Positions 49,085-58,446 of a DNA stretch of 64,000 bases are shown one piece after another. Numbering within the stretch: the first letter of the stretch is position 1; each line of letters starts with the position of its first letter. The position numbers and the translations under genes are program-made. The stretch covers positions 1 through 64,000 of the forward strand of contig JASMDX010000042.1 in NCBI GenBank assembly GCA_030752605.1, read 5' to 3'. The notes beneath the pieces were generated by a model. It was given only the letters and a program-made list of their open reading frames with translations. It made no database searches and was not told the DNA's origin. This DNA is from GCA-2731375 sp002731375 (lineage in GTDB: Bacteria > Pseudomonadota > Alphaproteobacteria > GCA-2731375).

Positions 49085-50416
49085 ATGATCCCGCGCTATT
49101 CGCGCCCCGAAATGGCGGCCATCTGGTCGCCCGAGAGTAAGTTTCAAATTTGGTTCGAGATCGAGGCGCATGCCTGCGATGCCCAGGCCAAATTGGGCGT
49201 GATCCCGGAAGAAGCCGCTAGAGAAGTCTGGGATAAGGGCGCCTTCGAAGTTGCCCGCATTGATGAGATTGAGCGCGAAACCCACCATGACGTCATAGCC
49301 TTTCTGACCAATCTGGCCGAATACGTGGGCCCTTCGGCCCGCTTCGTGCATCAGGGCATGACCTCATCGGACGTACTGGATACTTGTTTTAGCGTGCAGC
49401 TGGTGCGCGCCACGGATATTCTGCTCGACGACATGGAGCATCTGCTGGCAGCGTTGCGCCGACGGGCATATGAACACAAGAATGATATTTGCATCGGCCG
49501 CAGCCATGGCATCCATGCCGAGCCGACAACATTCGGTTTGAAACTGGCACAGGCATATGCGGAATTCGACCGCTGCCGCACCCGCCTGCACCAGGCTCGG
49601 CAGGAAGTGGCGACCTGCGCCATTTCCGGCGCCGTGGGCACGTTCGCCAATATTGATCCAAGGGTCGAGGACCACGTGGCCGCGGCCATGGGCTTACAGA
49701 TCGAACCAGTGTCAACCCAGGTCATTCCCCGTGACCGTCATGCCATGTATTTCTCCATCCTGGCGGTCATCGCCTCATCCATCGAACGGCTGGCTACTGA
49801 AATCCGCCATCTGCAGCGTTCAGAAGTGCTGGAAGCAGAAGAATTCTTCGCCGAGGGGCAAAAAGGCTCCTCCGCCATGCCGCACAAACGCAACCCGATC
49901 CTGACTGAAAACCTGACCGGCCTGGCTCGTCTGGTGCGCATGTCCGCCGTACCGGCTCTGGAAAATGTCGCCCTGTGGCACGAACGGGATATCTCCCACT
50001 CCTCGGTCGAGCGGGGCATCGCGCCCGATAGCACCGTGACCCTGGATTTCGCCCTGAACCGCCTGACCGGGGTGATCGAAAAGCTGACGGTCTATCCCGA
50101 AAACATGACCGCCAATCTGGATCGGCTAGGCGGTCTGATTTTTTCCCAGCGGGTCCTACTGGCCCTGACCCAGACCGGGGTCAGCCGCGAGAATGCCTAT
50201 AGCTACGTGCAACGTAATGCCATGCCGGTCTGGCGGGGTGAGGGAAATTTCCTGGATCTGCTAAAAGCGGATGGGGATGTCATGGCCGCCATATCAGCCG
50301 CTGAGTTGGAAGCCATGTTCGACCTGGACTATCACACCAAGCATGTGGACACGATTTTCGAGCGGGTCTTCGCGGGCCCCGCTCCCGAGGCTGACAATCA
50401 CCTTATTCGGCAGTAA
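49085..50416 (+). CDS. purB: Adenylosuccinate lyase
   Basis: PurB catalyses two steps of purine synthesis: release of fumarate from SAICAR and from adenylosuccinate. The 443-aa sequence begins MIPRYSRPEMAAIWSPESKF. It has the QGMTSSDVLDT and RSHGIHAEPTTFG active-site motifs and the superfamily signature GSSAMPHKRNP. It ends in a C-terminal helical domain (FDLDYHTKHVDTIFERVF). The end overlaps the convergent DUF1476 gene by 14 bases. It is part of the dispersed purine cluster that continues at 53.6 kb. Confidence 0.97.
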   Translation: MIPRYSRPEMAAIWSPESKFQIWFEIEAHACDAQAKLGVIPEEAAREVWDKGAFEVARIDEIERETHHDVIAFLTNLAEYVGPSARFVHQGMTSSDVLDTCFSVQLVRATDILLDDMEHLLAALRRRAYEHKNDICIGRSHGIHAEPTTFGLKLAQAYAEFDRCRTRLHQARQEVATCAISGAVGTFANIDPRVEDHVAAAMGLQIEPVSTQVIPRDRHAMYFSILAVIASSIERLATEIRHLQRSEVLEAEEFFAEGQKGSSAMPHKRNPILTENLTGLARLVRMSAVPALENVALWHERDISHSSVERGIAPDSTVTLDFALNRLTGVIEKLTVYPENMTANLDRLGGLIFSQRVLLALTQTGVSRENAYSYVQRNAMPVWRGEGNFLDLLKADGDVMAAISAAELEAMFDLDYHTKHVDTIFERVFAGPAPEADNHLIRQ

Positions 50417-50723
50417 CCTGGTCCCGTGCGGTTTCCAGCAGGTCCTGCATTTGCTGGCGGACCTGTGCCTCAGTCAAACTCAGCCCCCTACTCTGAACAT
50501 CGGCCCAGACCTTTTCAAAGACGTCCTCGTCGCCCGGCTTTTCGAAATCCGAGGCGATGACCGCCTTGGCATAGGCCTCCGCGTCGGCGCCATCCAGGCC
50601 AAGCTGTTCAGCCATCCATTGACCCAGCAACTTGTTGCGCCGTGCGCCAATCTTGAACAGGATTTCCTGATCATGGGCGTATTTCGCCTCGAAAGATTTT
50701 TCACGTTTATCAAAGGTCGTCAT
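50403..50723 (-). CDS. DUF1476 protein (alphaproteobacterial F1-ATPase zeta/inhibitor type)
   Basis: This 106-aa protein is a typical DUF1476 member: TTFDKREKSFEAKYAHDQEI at the start, then FKIGARRNKLLGQWMAEQLGL and VIASDFEKPGDEDVFEKV. The family includes the zeta subunit of Paracoccus F1FO-ATPase, whose N-terminus blocks ATP hydrolysis, so an inhibitor role is plausible here. The position between purB and purC is a long-standing alphaproteobacterial arrangement. It is convergent with purB. Confidence 0.92.
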   Translation of the reverse strand: MTTFDKREKSFEAKYAHDQEILFKIGARRNKLLGQWMAEQLGLDGADAEAYAKAVIASDFEKPGDEDVFEKVWADVQSRGLSLTEAQVRQQMQDLLETARDQVTAE

Positions 50724-50853
50724 GGCTACGCGGCTCCCGCACTTGATTGTTTAACTGTTGCTCCACCCATAACCGTACGGCGTCAATGAAGCAACTTCAT
50801 ATCTGGGTATTTCCAGCAACAATTGCCATACTCTCACCAACAAATCGAAAAAA

Positions 50854-52524
50854 CTAAACTGGGTCGGTCTCCCCCATGGCATCCACGGCTTGCTGGCGCA
50901 GCTCTACCTTGCGCACCTTGCCGGTAGTAGTCATGGGCAGTTCGGATATGAACAGGATTTGCCGGGGTATCTTGAAGGAGGCGATCCTGCCCCGGCAAAA
51001 GTCCAAGATTTCGTCTTCGCTAGGACTTCGCCCAGGTCTTGCCGCGACAAAGGCCACGGCGACTTCCGTCAGGCGCTCGTCGGGCCGGCCAACCACGGCG
51101 GCTTCCAATACGTCCGGATGGCCTTGCAAATAGGCCTCAACCTCCATGGGATCGACGTTTTCACCGCCGATTTTTAACATATCCTTATAGCGACCCAGGA
51201 AGCGCAAATAACCATCGGCCCGCAGATAGCCCATGTCGCCAGTCAGGAACCAGCCATCGGCATTGTAGGATTTCGCCGTCTCTTCCGGCTTTTTATAGTA
51301 GCAGGTCATGATATTATAGGACTTCAGAATGATCTCACCGGGCGTTTCATGGGCTTGTTCGTGGCCTGTTTCAGGATCGATGACGCGGAAATCAAAACCA
51401 GGACATGGACGGCCGGAGGTTTCGCACATCTGCTCCGCGGTCGAACCCAGGAACGACAGACAGGCATTACCGCCAATTTCGGTCATGCCATAGGCGGAGA
51501 TCGGTATCATGGGCGCCAGCACTTCCAGCGCCCGCCGCATGATTGGCACGGCGCTAAAGGTACCGGCGCCGAACACGCCCGTGCGCAGGGAAGAAAGATC
51601 CCGCGGTTTTCGCAGCTGTGCCTCGATCAAACCATTGACATGTGTTTCAAAGCCAGAGAGCTGGGTCACGCCTTCGGCCTCGACCGCATCCAGGCAGGCC
51701 TCCGCGTCGAATGTTTCGGTCAGGATCTGCCGGTTGCCGGTAGCCATGGACAGCATGGGCCCATCCAAATAGCCGAAGATATGGAACAGGGGCAGGTAGT
51801 TGTAAATCACATCCGTTTCCGTGGTGCCCAAGTGATGCACCCGATCGACCTGATTGCGGAGAAAACCGTGGTTGCGCACCACCCCCTTGGGAAAACCCGT
51901 GGTGCCAGAGGTGTACATGATGAACGCCGGGTCCTCCACCTGAACCGCCGCCGCGCGCGTCTGCAACTCCGCCTCCAGTTCGGCCCCATTGTCGGCGATC
52001 ATGTCACGCCAATGACTGGTGCCCGCAGGGGCGGCAATATCGGGATCGATTGTCTTGATGATGATCCGTTCCAGGTGCGGGAATGCTGTCGATTTGATCG
52101 TGCCATCCGCGCGGCGCTCATCATCGGGCACCATTTCCCGCACCATGGCCCAATAATTAATGGGCCCGGAGGTATCATGAGTGATCAAAGTGCTGCATTC
52201 CGCCTGGCCGATGATATAAGCCGCATCGGCGGTCCTGAAGCGCGTATTGATGGGCACCTGGGTGGCGCCGATGCGCGCGATGGCAAAAATCAGGTGGATA
52301 TATGCCGGGCAATTGTTCAGCCAGACGCCGACCCGGCCACCAGGCTCGACGCCAGCCGCGATCAAGCCACGTGCCAGCGCGTCAACCTTCACCGCCAGTT
52401 CGGCAAAGGTTTCCCGCTTCCGCCCGAATGCCAGCGCTTCGCGCCCGCCCCAGCGTATCGCCGCCAGTCCAGGCAGGTCAGCCAGGGTGGTGGAAGGATT
52501 CCAAGGCGTCGGCAGCATGTTCAC
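50854..52524 (-). CDS. AMP-forming acyl-CoA synthetase
   Basis: At 556 aa this is an ANL-superfamily acid-CoA ligase. The P-loop MYTSGTTGFPKG is at 203-214. The A5 motif is SAYGMTEIGG, the A7/A8 hinge region is DGWFLTGDMGYLRADGYLRFLGRYKDMLKIGGENVDP (shown here as one domain), and the catalytic Lys lies in TTTGKVRKVEL near the C-terminus. It would activate a fatty or aromatic acid with ATP and CoA. FadD3-like and cyclohexanecarboxylate-CoA ligases are similar in shape; the substrate is unknown. It and the NIPSNAP gene upstream form a minus-strand pair inserted in the purine cluster. Confidence 0.9.
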   Translation of the reverse strand: MNMLPTPWNPSTTLADLPGLAAIRWGGREALAFGRKRETFAELAVKVDALARGLIAAGVEPGGRVGVWLNNCPAYIHLIFAIARIGATQVPINTRFRTADAAYIIGQAECSTLITHDTSGPINYWAMVREMVPDDERRADGTIKSTAFPHLERIIIKTIDPDIAAPAGTSHWRDMIADNGAELEAELQTRAAAVQVEDPAFIMYTSGTTGFPKGVVRNHGFLRNQVDRVHHLGTTETDVIYNYLPLFHIFGYLDGPMLSMATGNRQILTETFDAEACLDAVEAEGVTQLSGFETHVNGLIEAQLRKPRDLSSLRTGVFGAGTFSAVPIMRRALEVLAPMIPISAYGMTEIGGNACLSFLGSTAEQMCETSGRPCPGFDFRVIDPETGHEQAHETPGEIILKSYNIMTCYYKKPEETAKSYNADGWFLTGDMGYLRADGYLRFLGRYKDMLKIGGENVDPMEVEAYLQGHPDVLEAAVVGRPDERLTEVAVAFVAARPGRSPSEDEILDFCRGRIASFKIPRQILFISELPMTTTGKVRKVELRQQAVDAMGETDPV

Positions 52525-52543
52525 AATTTGGAACCGGCGTTGA

Positions 52544-52870
52544 TTATTGTACGGACGAAAAAGCGGTCGGCGTCAGGAACTGGCTGTTGACTGAAGCGAC
52601 GATCCGGCCAGTGTCCTCTGTCTCGGCGCGTTTGGTGAGCCATTCGGGATCAACCGCAAAAGCGCCAAATTTCTCCTCGCGCTCGGCCATGGATTCCCAG
52701 GCCAAAAGATAGGTCAGGTCCTGGTTCGAATCGCCGATCAACGTGGTCCAGAAGCCGGCCTGGCGAATGCCAAAACGCTCCCAGATCGGCAAGGTGATGG
52801 TTTCAAAACGTTTCAACAAATCCGGCAAACGGCCCGGCACGCAGTGGTAAATCCGCAGTTCATAGATCAT
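52544..52870 (-). CDS. NIPSNAP-family protein
   Basis: This 108-aa protein is one dimeric alpha-beta-barrel (NIPSNAP) domain: MIYELRIYHCVPGRLPDLLK at the start, FETITLPIWERFGIRQAGFW, and the signature YLLAWESMAEREEKFGAFA. Bacterial NIPSNAP proteins are uncharacterised but are often encoded beside CoA ligases and degradation enzymes. It lies 19 bases upstream of the acyl-CoA synthetase on the same strand and is likely co-transcribed with it. Confidence 0.92.
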   Translation of the reverse strand: MIYELRIYHCVPGRLPDLLKRFETITLPIWERFGIRQAGFWTTLIGDSNQDLTYLLAWESMAEREEKFGAFAVDPEWLTKRAETEDTGRIVASVNSQFLTPTAFSSVQ

Positions 52871-52969
52871 GGCGCCCTCACCCCCAATATTTTGAATACT
52901 ATTATTCGGCTACCTTTCTAGCCGGTTGCTGTCAAGATGGGAACAGAATGGATCTGGGAGTTACTGAGT

Positions 52970-53364
52970 ATGAATGGCGACAACATTGGTGCCGGCTGTC
53001 TGAACGGCGTGCGCATTCTGGACTTGTCCCAGTTCGAGGCGGGACCATCCTGCACCAAGGCTCTGGCCTGGCTAGGCGCCGAGGTGGTGAAGGTAGAAAA
53101 TCCCAATGGCGGCGATCCGGGCCACTTCTCCTTCGCGAGCCGCCGGACAAGGATTCCTGGTACTTCCTGTTATTTAATGCTTCCAAGAAATCGATTAGGG
53201 TAAACTTGAAGGATCCCGCTGGTGTTGCGCTGGTCAAGGACATGGCGCGCCGGGCCGACGTCATGGTGGAGAACTTTGCCCCCGGCGCCGTCGAACGTCT
53301 GGGTCTGGATTATGATGCCATTCGCGCGGTCAACGCCGTTCTCTTCAAGATATTCGCATTCATC
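52970..53364 (+). pseudogene. CaiB/BaiF CoA-transferase, frameshifted N-terminal fragment
   Basis: From ATG 52970 the frame encodes the usual family start: LNGVRILDLSQFEAGPSCTK, then LGAEVVKVENPNGGDPG. A frameshift near 53120 follows. The adjacent frame continues WYFLLFNASKKSIRVNLKDP, then ADVMVENFAPGAVERLGLDY and IRAVNAVLFKI, after which similarity ends. The C-terminal two thirds, including the catalytic Asp, are missing. The rest of the gap to purC (about 53365-53574) contains no gene that I can support. Confidence 0.8.
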
Positions 53365-53574
53365 CGATCTTTCCTTGCCAGGGCAGCGTGCCATTGGTCA
53401 CGATATAGGATTTTCCCTAAATGGAAGGTCAAGTGTTGAAAAACCGGCTCGCGGTCATGCAATTGCCCCATGACGACATTGTTTTACGGCGGCTTTTCAG
53501 CTATACGTCGAAGCCTTCGGTGCAGGGCCTGATTCGAGCCCGGAAACGCACCGCCCCACAATTTCGAGGTTACC

Positions 53575-54339
53575 ATGGCCAGGCGTAGAAAAGTCTACGA
53601 AGGCAAGGCGAAAGTCCTTTACGAAGGGCCGGAGCCGGGCACTTTAGTGCAGTATTTCAAGGACGATGCCACCGCCTTTAATAACGAGAAAAAGGGCACG
53701 GTAACCGGCAAAGGCGTTCTGAACAACCGGATTTCCGAGCATATCATGTTGCGCCTGGCCGAGATCGGTATCCCGACCCATTTTGTGCGCCGCCTCAATA
53801 TGCGGGAGCAATTGATCAAGGAGGTGGAGATCATTCCGGTGGAGGTGATTGTCCGCAATATCGCTGCCGGCTCCATGTCAAAACGCCTTGGTATTCCCGA
53901 GGGTACGCCCTTGCCCCGTTCCATCGTGGAATTCTGTTATAAATCCGACGATCTGAACGACCCCCTGGTCTCGGAGGAACATGTTACCGCCTTCGGTTGG
54001 GCCACGCCGCCAGAGATCGACGACATGATGGCCCTGGCCCTGCGCATCAACGATATCCTTTACGGCCTGTTCGCCGGTGTCGGCATTCGGCTGGTGGATT
54101 TCAAGATCGAATTTGGCCGCCTCTACAACGAAGAAGACGTGCGAACCGTCCTGGCCGACGAGATCAGCCCCGACAGCTGCCGCCTCTGGGACATCCGCAG
54201 TAACGAGAAACTGGACAAGGACCGATTTCGCCGCGACCTGGGCGGCGTGGCGGAAGCCTATCAAGAGGTGGCCCGGCGCCTTGGCATCTTGCCCGAAGGC
54301 GGCCCCAATGACCTGAAAGGTCCAGCGGTGATGCAATGA
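53575..54339 (+). CDS. purC: SAICAR synthetase
   Basis: PurC joins CAIR and aspartate using ATP. The 254-aa protein begins MARRRKVYEGKAKVLYEGPE, with the ATP-binding KDDATAFNNEKKG. The family signatures are LIKEVEIIPVEVIVRNIAAGS and LVDFKIEFGR, and it ends with the LGILPEGG region. This is the bacterial short form. It opens the purC-purS-purQ-purL run, with intergenic gaps of 10, 6 and 10 bases. Confidence 0.98.
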   Translation: MARRRKVYEGKAKVLYEGPEPGTLVQYFKDDATAFNNEKKGTVTGKGVLNNRISEHIMLRLAEIGIPTHFVRRLNMREQLIKEVEIIPVEVIVRNIAAGSMSKRLGIPEGTPLPRSIVEFCYKSDDLNDPLVSEEHVTAFGWATPPEIDDMMALALRINDILYGLFAGVGIRLVDFKIEFGRLYNEEDVRTVLADEISPDSCRLWDIRSNEKLDKDRFRRDLGGVAEAYQEVARRLGILPEGGPNDLKGPAVMQ

Positions 54340-54349
54340 CGGTGAAACG

Positions 54350-54595
54350 ATGAAGGCACGCGTACACGTATCGTATAAGGACGGCGTCCTGGATCCCCAG
54401 GGCAAGGCCATTGGCCTGACTTTGGCAAATTTGGGCTTCGACGGCGTTGGTGATGTGCGCCAGGGTAAGCTGATTGAGCTTGATCTGGCCGAGAGTGACG
54501 CCGAGGCGGCGTGGAAATCGGTTGAGGCCATGTGCGAAAAGCTGCTGGCCAATACAGTGATTGAAAACTACGCCATCGAACTGGAAGAAGATTAA
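54350..54595 (+). CDS. purS: FGAM synthase PurS subunit
   Basis: PurS is the 81-aa dimeric bridging subunit that lets the small PurL and the PurQ glutaminase work together. The family pattern is clear: KARVHVSYKDGVLDPQGKAI, then LTLANLGFDGVGDVRQGKLIE, and LLANTVIENYAIELEED at the end. It lies between purC and purQ. Its presence matches the small PurL of this cluster. Confidence 0.97.
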   Translation: MKARVHVSYKDGVLDPQGKAIGLTLANLGFDGVGDVRQGKLIELDLAESDAEAAWKSVEAMCEKLLANTVIENYAIELEED

Positions 54596-54601
54596 GCCGC
54601 G

Positions 54602-55285
54602 ATGAAAGCGTCGGTGATCGTTTTTCCCGGCTCCAATTGTGACCGCGATGTGCAAGTGGCACTGGCGAATGCCACTGGTGGGCCAGTCGATATGGTCTGG
54701 CATGGCGATAGCGAGATGAGCAAGACCGACCTGATCGTGCTGCCGGGCGGATTTTCCTATGGCGACTATCTGCGCAGCGGCGCGATGTCCGCCCGCTCGC
54801 CGGTGATGCGCGAAGTAGTGACGCGGGCCGAAAAGGGCGTCGCCGTCCTGGGCATTTGCAACGGCTTCCAAGTCCTGACCGAGGCTGGCCTATTGCCCGG
54901 TGCTCTGTTGCCCAACGCAGGCCTGAAATTCGTCTGCCGGGATGTTCAAATCCGGGTCGAGAACAGCCAGACACTGTTCACCAACGGCTATCAACAAGGC
55001 CAGACCCTGCGTATACCCGTTGCCCATCACGACGGGCAATACTTCGTCGAGGCCGACACATTGGCCGAGATGCGGGCAGGCGATCAGATCGCCTTCCGCT
55101 ATTGCAATGGCGAGGCGGGCCGCAAGAATAATCCGAATGGCTCGATTGACGATATCGCCGGTGTCTTCAATCGGCGCAAGACCGTGCTGGGTCTGATGCC
55201 GCATCCCGAACGGGCCGCTGACCTGACCCATGGCGGCACCGACGGCCAGGGTCTGCTGAACAGCCTCGTCTCCACTCTGTCTTAG
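54602..55285 (+). CDS. purQ: FGAM synthase PurQ glutaminase subunit
   Basis: This 227-aa class I glutamine amidotransferase delivers ammonia to PurL. The nucleophile is Cys86 in LGICNGFQVL. The His/Glu pair lies in LMPHPERA near the C-terminus. The N-terminal VIVFPGSNCDRDVQVAL and LPGGFSYGDYLRSGA are typical of PurQ. It starts six bases after purS and ends 10 bases before purL. Confidence 0.98.
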   Translation: MKASVIVFPGSNCDRDVQVALANATGGPVDMVWHGDSEMSKTDLIVLPGGFSYGDYLRSGAMSARSPVMREVVTRAEKGVAVLGICNGFQVLTEAGLLPGALLPNAGLKFVCRDVQIRVENSQTLFTNGYQQGQTLRIPVAHHDGQYFVEADTLAEMRAGDQIAFRYCNGEAGRKNNPNGSIDDIAGVFNRRKTVLGLMPHPERAADLTHGGTDGQGLLNSLVSTLS

Positions 55286-55295
55286 GGTAATTGCC

Positions 55296-57491
55296 TTGCG
55301 TAACGAATCAAATATCACCCTCGATCAAGTAGCCGAGCATGGCCTTACCCAGGATGAATACCAAACCATTCTGAACGTTCTGGGGCGGGAGCCAAACCTG
55401 ACCGAACTGGGTATCTTCTCGGTCATGTGGTCGGAGCATTGCTCGTACAAATCCTCCAAATTCTGGCTCAAGACCTTGCCGACGGAAGCACCCTGGGTAA
55501 TCTGCGGCCCTGGCGAGAACGCCGGCGTGGTCGATATTGGCGAGGGCGAGGCAGCCATCTTCAAAATGGAAAGCCATAACCATCCGTCCTTTATCGAGCC
55601 CTATCAGGGTGCGGCAACGGGCGTGGGCGGTATCCTGCGCGATGTCTTCACCATGGGCGCCAGGCCCATCGCCAACATGAACGCGCTGCGTTTTGGCGCA
55701 CCGGAGGATGCCAAGACCCGGCATCTGGTCTCGGGCGTGGTCGCGGGTGTCGGCGGCTATGGCAACTGCGTCGGCGTGCCCACGGTGGGCGGCGAGGTCA
55801 ATTTCGACCCGGCCTATAACGGCAATATTCTGGTCAACGCTATGACGGTGGGTCTGGCGGATGCGGATCGGATCTTTTATTCCGCCGCCGCTGGGATCGG
55901 CAACCCGGTGGTCTATGTGGGTTCCAAGACCGGGCGCGACGGTATTCATGGCGCCACTATGGCCTCGGCTGAATTTGATGATGCTACAGAGGAGAAGCGT
56001 CCCACCGTGCAAGTCGGCGACCCGTTCACGGAAAAGCTGTTGATCGAGGCCTGTCTGGAGCTGATGGCGACAGATACCATCGTGGCGATCCAGGACATGG
56101 GCGCCGCCGGGTTGACCTGCAGTTCGGTAGAAATGGCCGACAAGGGCGGCGTCGGTTTCGATCTGGATATCGACAAGGTGCCACAACGCGAGGAAGGCAT
56201 GACCCCATACGAGGTCATGCTATCGGAGAGTCAGGAGCGCATGTTGATCGTGCTGCGCCCGGGCACCGAAGCGCAGGCCCAGGCGATCTTTGACAAATGG
56301 CAGCTGGATTTCGCCGTCGTCGGCCATGTCGACGACACTGGCCACTTCACGGGCCGGGTTAATGGCGAGGTGGTTTTCGACATTCCCGTCCGCCCCCTGG
56401 TGGAGGAGAGCCCGGAATACGAACGTCCCTGGGTCAAGCCGGCGGCACCGGCCCCAACGGCGCCCGTAACGGCACCCATGGACCATATGGCGGCTTTGCA
56501 AAACCTACTCGCCGGACCCGATCTGTCATCCCGCCGATGGGTTTGGGAACAGTATGACCACACGGTCATGGCGGACACGGTACGCAAGCCGGGCGGCGAT
56601 GCCGCCATCGTGCGCATTCATGGTTCTGGCCGCGGCCTGGCCATCGCCACGGATTGCACACCGCGTTATTGCCGGGCCGAACCGCATCAGGGCGGCGCCC
56701 AGGCGGTAGCCGAGGTCTGGCGCAATATCACGGCGGTAGGCGCGCGTCCCCTGGCGATCACCGATTGTCTAAACTTCGGCAATCCCGAACGGCCCGAGAT
56801 CATGGGCGAGTTCGTCGGTTGTATCCAGGGCATGGGGGAAGCCTGCCGAGCCCTGGATTTCCCTGTGGTTTCGGGCAATGTTTCGCTTTACAACGAAACC
56901 CATGGCCAGGCCATTCTGCCCACCCCGGCGATTGGTGGCATTGGTATTCTGGATGATCTCGAACGCCATGCCGACCTAGCCCTGCGCCGGCAGGATGACG
57001 CTCTCATTCTGATTGGCGGCGGCACCGGCCATCTGGGGCAGTCGATCTATTTGCGGCACCTGCTGGACCGTCACGACGGACCGCCGCCGCCCGTTGATCT
57101 GGCGGCGGAACAACGCAACGGCAATTTCGTCCGTGGTCTGATCACGGAAGGCCGGGTGGATACCTGTCACGACCTCTCCGACGGTGGCTTGCTGGTTGCG
57201 GCGGCGGAAATGGCCATGGCGGGCAATATTGGTCTGCTGCTGGATGGTCGGGACGACGCGGGCTATTGGTTCGGCGAGGATCAGGGGCGATACCTCATCG
57301 CCGTGCCGGAGGCCGATGCCGCCGCCATATTGCAACAGGCCGAACAAGGCCAGGTGCCGGCACGGAAATTGGGACGCACGGGCGGTGGAGCGTTGACCTT
57401 GAACGCCGGCGCGCCTATATCGTTATCGGAACTGCGCCTCTTGCACGAGGCGTGGTTGCCCGATTTCATGCATAATGACTTACATGAGTAA
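55296..57491 (+). CDS. purL: FGAM synthase PurL subunit (small type)
   Basis: PurL makes FGAM from FGAR, ATP and ammonia. At 731 aa it is the small form that needs PurS and PurQ. Visible motifs are WSEHCSYKSSKFWLKTLPT, AAIFKMESHNHPSFIEPYQG (split here as one region), GGYGNCVGVPTVGGE, the IQDMGAAGLTCSS block, and DLSDGGLLVAAAEMAMAG in the second half. The start is TTG at 55296, supported by AGGGTAA upstream and the normal N-terminus. Overlong N-terminal alternatives do not exist. bolA follows after 38 bases. Confidence 0.98.
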   Translation: MRNESNITLDQVAEHGLTQDEYQTILNVLGREPNLTELGIFSVMWSEHCSYKSSKFWLKTLPTEAPWVICGPGENAGVVDIGEGEAAIFKMESHNHPSFIEPYQGAATGVGGILRDVFTMGARPIANMNALRFGAPEDAKTRHLVSGVVAGVGGYGNCVGVPTVGGEVNFDPAYNGNILVNAMTVGLADADRIFYSAAAGIGNPVVYVGSKTGRDGIHGATMASAEFDDATEEKRPTVQVGDPFTEKLLIEACLELMATDTIVAIQDMGAAGLTCSSVEMADKGGVGFDLDIDKVPQREEGMTPYEVMLSESQERMLIVLRPGTEAQAQAIFDKWQLDFAVVGHVDDTGHFTGRVNGEVVFDIPVRPLVEESPEYERPWVKPAAPAPTAPVTAPMDHMAALQNLLAGPDLSSRRWVWEQYDHTVMADTVRKPGGDAAIVRIHGSGRGLAIATDCTPRYCRAEPHQGGAQAVAEVWRNITAVGARPLAITDCLNFGNPERPEIMGEFVGCIQGMGEACRALDFPVVSGNVSLYNETHGQAILPTPAIGGIGILDDLERHADLALRRQDDALILIGGGTGHLGQSIYLRHLLDRHDGPPPPVDLAAEQRNGNFVRGLITEGRVDTCHDLSDGGLLVAAAEMAMAGNIGLLLDGRDDAGYWFGEDQGRYLIAVPEADAAAILQQAEQGQVPARKLGRTGGGALTLNAGAPISLSELRLLHEAWLPDFMHNDLHE

Positions 57492-57529
57492 CGACAGAAC
57501 ACCTACGACTGGATAGTGGAGATACGGCC

Positions 57530-57772
57530 ATGGCCATGGATGCCGCCGAGATCGAACAATTGATCAAGGAAAGCATTACGGATGCGCACGTCACGATCGA
57601 AGATCTGCGCGGCGATGGCGATCATTATGCGGCCATGGTTGTCTCCGCCCAGTTCGAGGGCAAATCCCGCGTGCAGCAACACCAGATGGTATACCAGGCC
57701 CTACAAGGGCGCATGGGCGGGCAGTTGCATGCCCTGGCCCTGCAAACGGCGGTACCTGGCGCCAACAACTGA
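57530..57772 (+). CDS. BolA-family protein
   Basis: An 80-aa BolA/IbaG-type protein: MDAAEIEQLIKESITDAHVT, then DLRGDGDHYAAMVVSAQFEG and RVQQHQMVYQALQGRMGGQL, which contains the invariant His of the family in VQQHQMVY. BolA proteins pair with monothiol glutaredoxins to carry [2Fe-2S] clusters and sense iron state. The matching glutaredoxin gene lies downstream but is separated by a chemoreceptor relic. An ATG two codons later is an equal start candidate. Confidence 0.94.
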   Translation: MAMDAAEIEQLIKESITDAHVTIEDLRGDGDHYAAMVVSAQFEGKSRVQQHQMVYQALQGRMGGQLHALALQTAVPGANN

Positions 57773-57854
57773 GGCTGTCTTTAACTACTTTAGACCCTCA
57801 TCGCAGCCAATTAGGTAGGCCTATCTCACCGTAGGCGCGCGTAAGTATCGCTGA

Positions 57855-57880
57855 CGGCGAAGTGCCGCCTTTTCCTTTTT
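57855..57880 (+). terminator. Weak candidate terminator after bolA
   Basis: A short CGGC/GCCG stem with a five-base loop is followed by CCTTTTCCTTTTT. The T-rich tail is good but the stem has only four base pairs, so termination is uncertain. It lies 82 bases after the bolA stop and would close the purine transcript. Confidence 0.35.
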
Positions 57881-57954
57881 GCGGCAACGCGGGGCGAACA
57901 TTCACAATATGTTAATCTCCAATCATTACCTTTAGCATATAGCTAAGGAAGTAG

Positions 57955-58446
57955 TTTTGTAATGATATAGCGGAACAGACCAATTTACTGGCGCTCAATG
58001 CCACGATCGAGGCGGCGCGGGCGGGTGACGCCGGTAAGGGTTTTGCCGTGGTTGCCTCAGAAGTCAAAAACCTGGCGAGCCAAACGGCCAAGGCCACGGA
58101 TGAAATCCGAGACCAGATCCTAAAAATCCAAGGTGCCACCGACGAGCCCGTCACCGCGATCACCTCCATCACCACTGTGATTGAAGAGATCAGCCTGATC
58201 TCGACCCAGGTCGCTTTGGCGGTTGAGCAACAAAACGCCGGAACGGGCGAAATCGCCCGCAACGTCAACGAAGCGGCGCAAGGCACCGACAAGGTCACCT
58301 CGGAAATCTCCGGCGTCAAAGAGGCGGCAGCTGAAACCGGAAGCGCTGCTGGTAGAATGATTAGCTCTGTCAAGGGCCTGGCCACACAGTCCGATCAACT
58401 GCGCGCCAGGATTGAAAACTTCCTGGGCGAAATAGCTGCCGCATAA
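57955..58446 (+). pseudogene. Methyl-accepting chemotaxis protein C-terminal fragment
   Basis: An open stretch without a start encodes the conserved hairpin tip of a chemoreceptor: NDIAEQTNLLALNATIEAAR, then AGDAGKGFAVVASEVKNLAS. It continues through the descending coiled coil (TTVIEEISLISTQVALAVEQ, GTGEIARNVNEAA) to a natural end ARIENFLGEIAAA. Ligand, membrane and HAMP regions are missing and a TAG precedes at 57952. The fragment splits bolA from grxD, which are normally adjacent. No chemotaxis gene is in the window. Confidence 0.85.

Noticed and set aside
51349..52590. Plus-strand open frame (413 codons) opposite the acyl-CoA synthetase
   Set aside because: Antisense shadow; the minus strand has all ANL ligase motifs.
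53365..53574. Possible purine riboswitch upstream of purC
   Set aside because: No conserved purine-riboswitch core or paired P1/P2/P3 arms could be found by eye.
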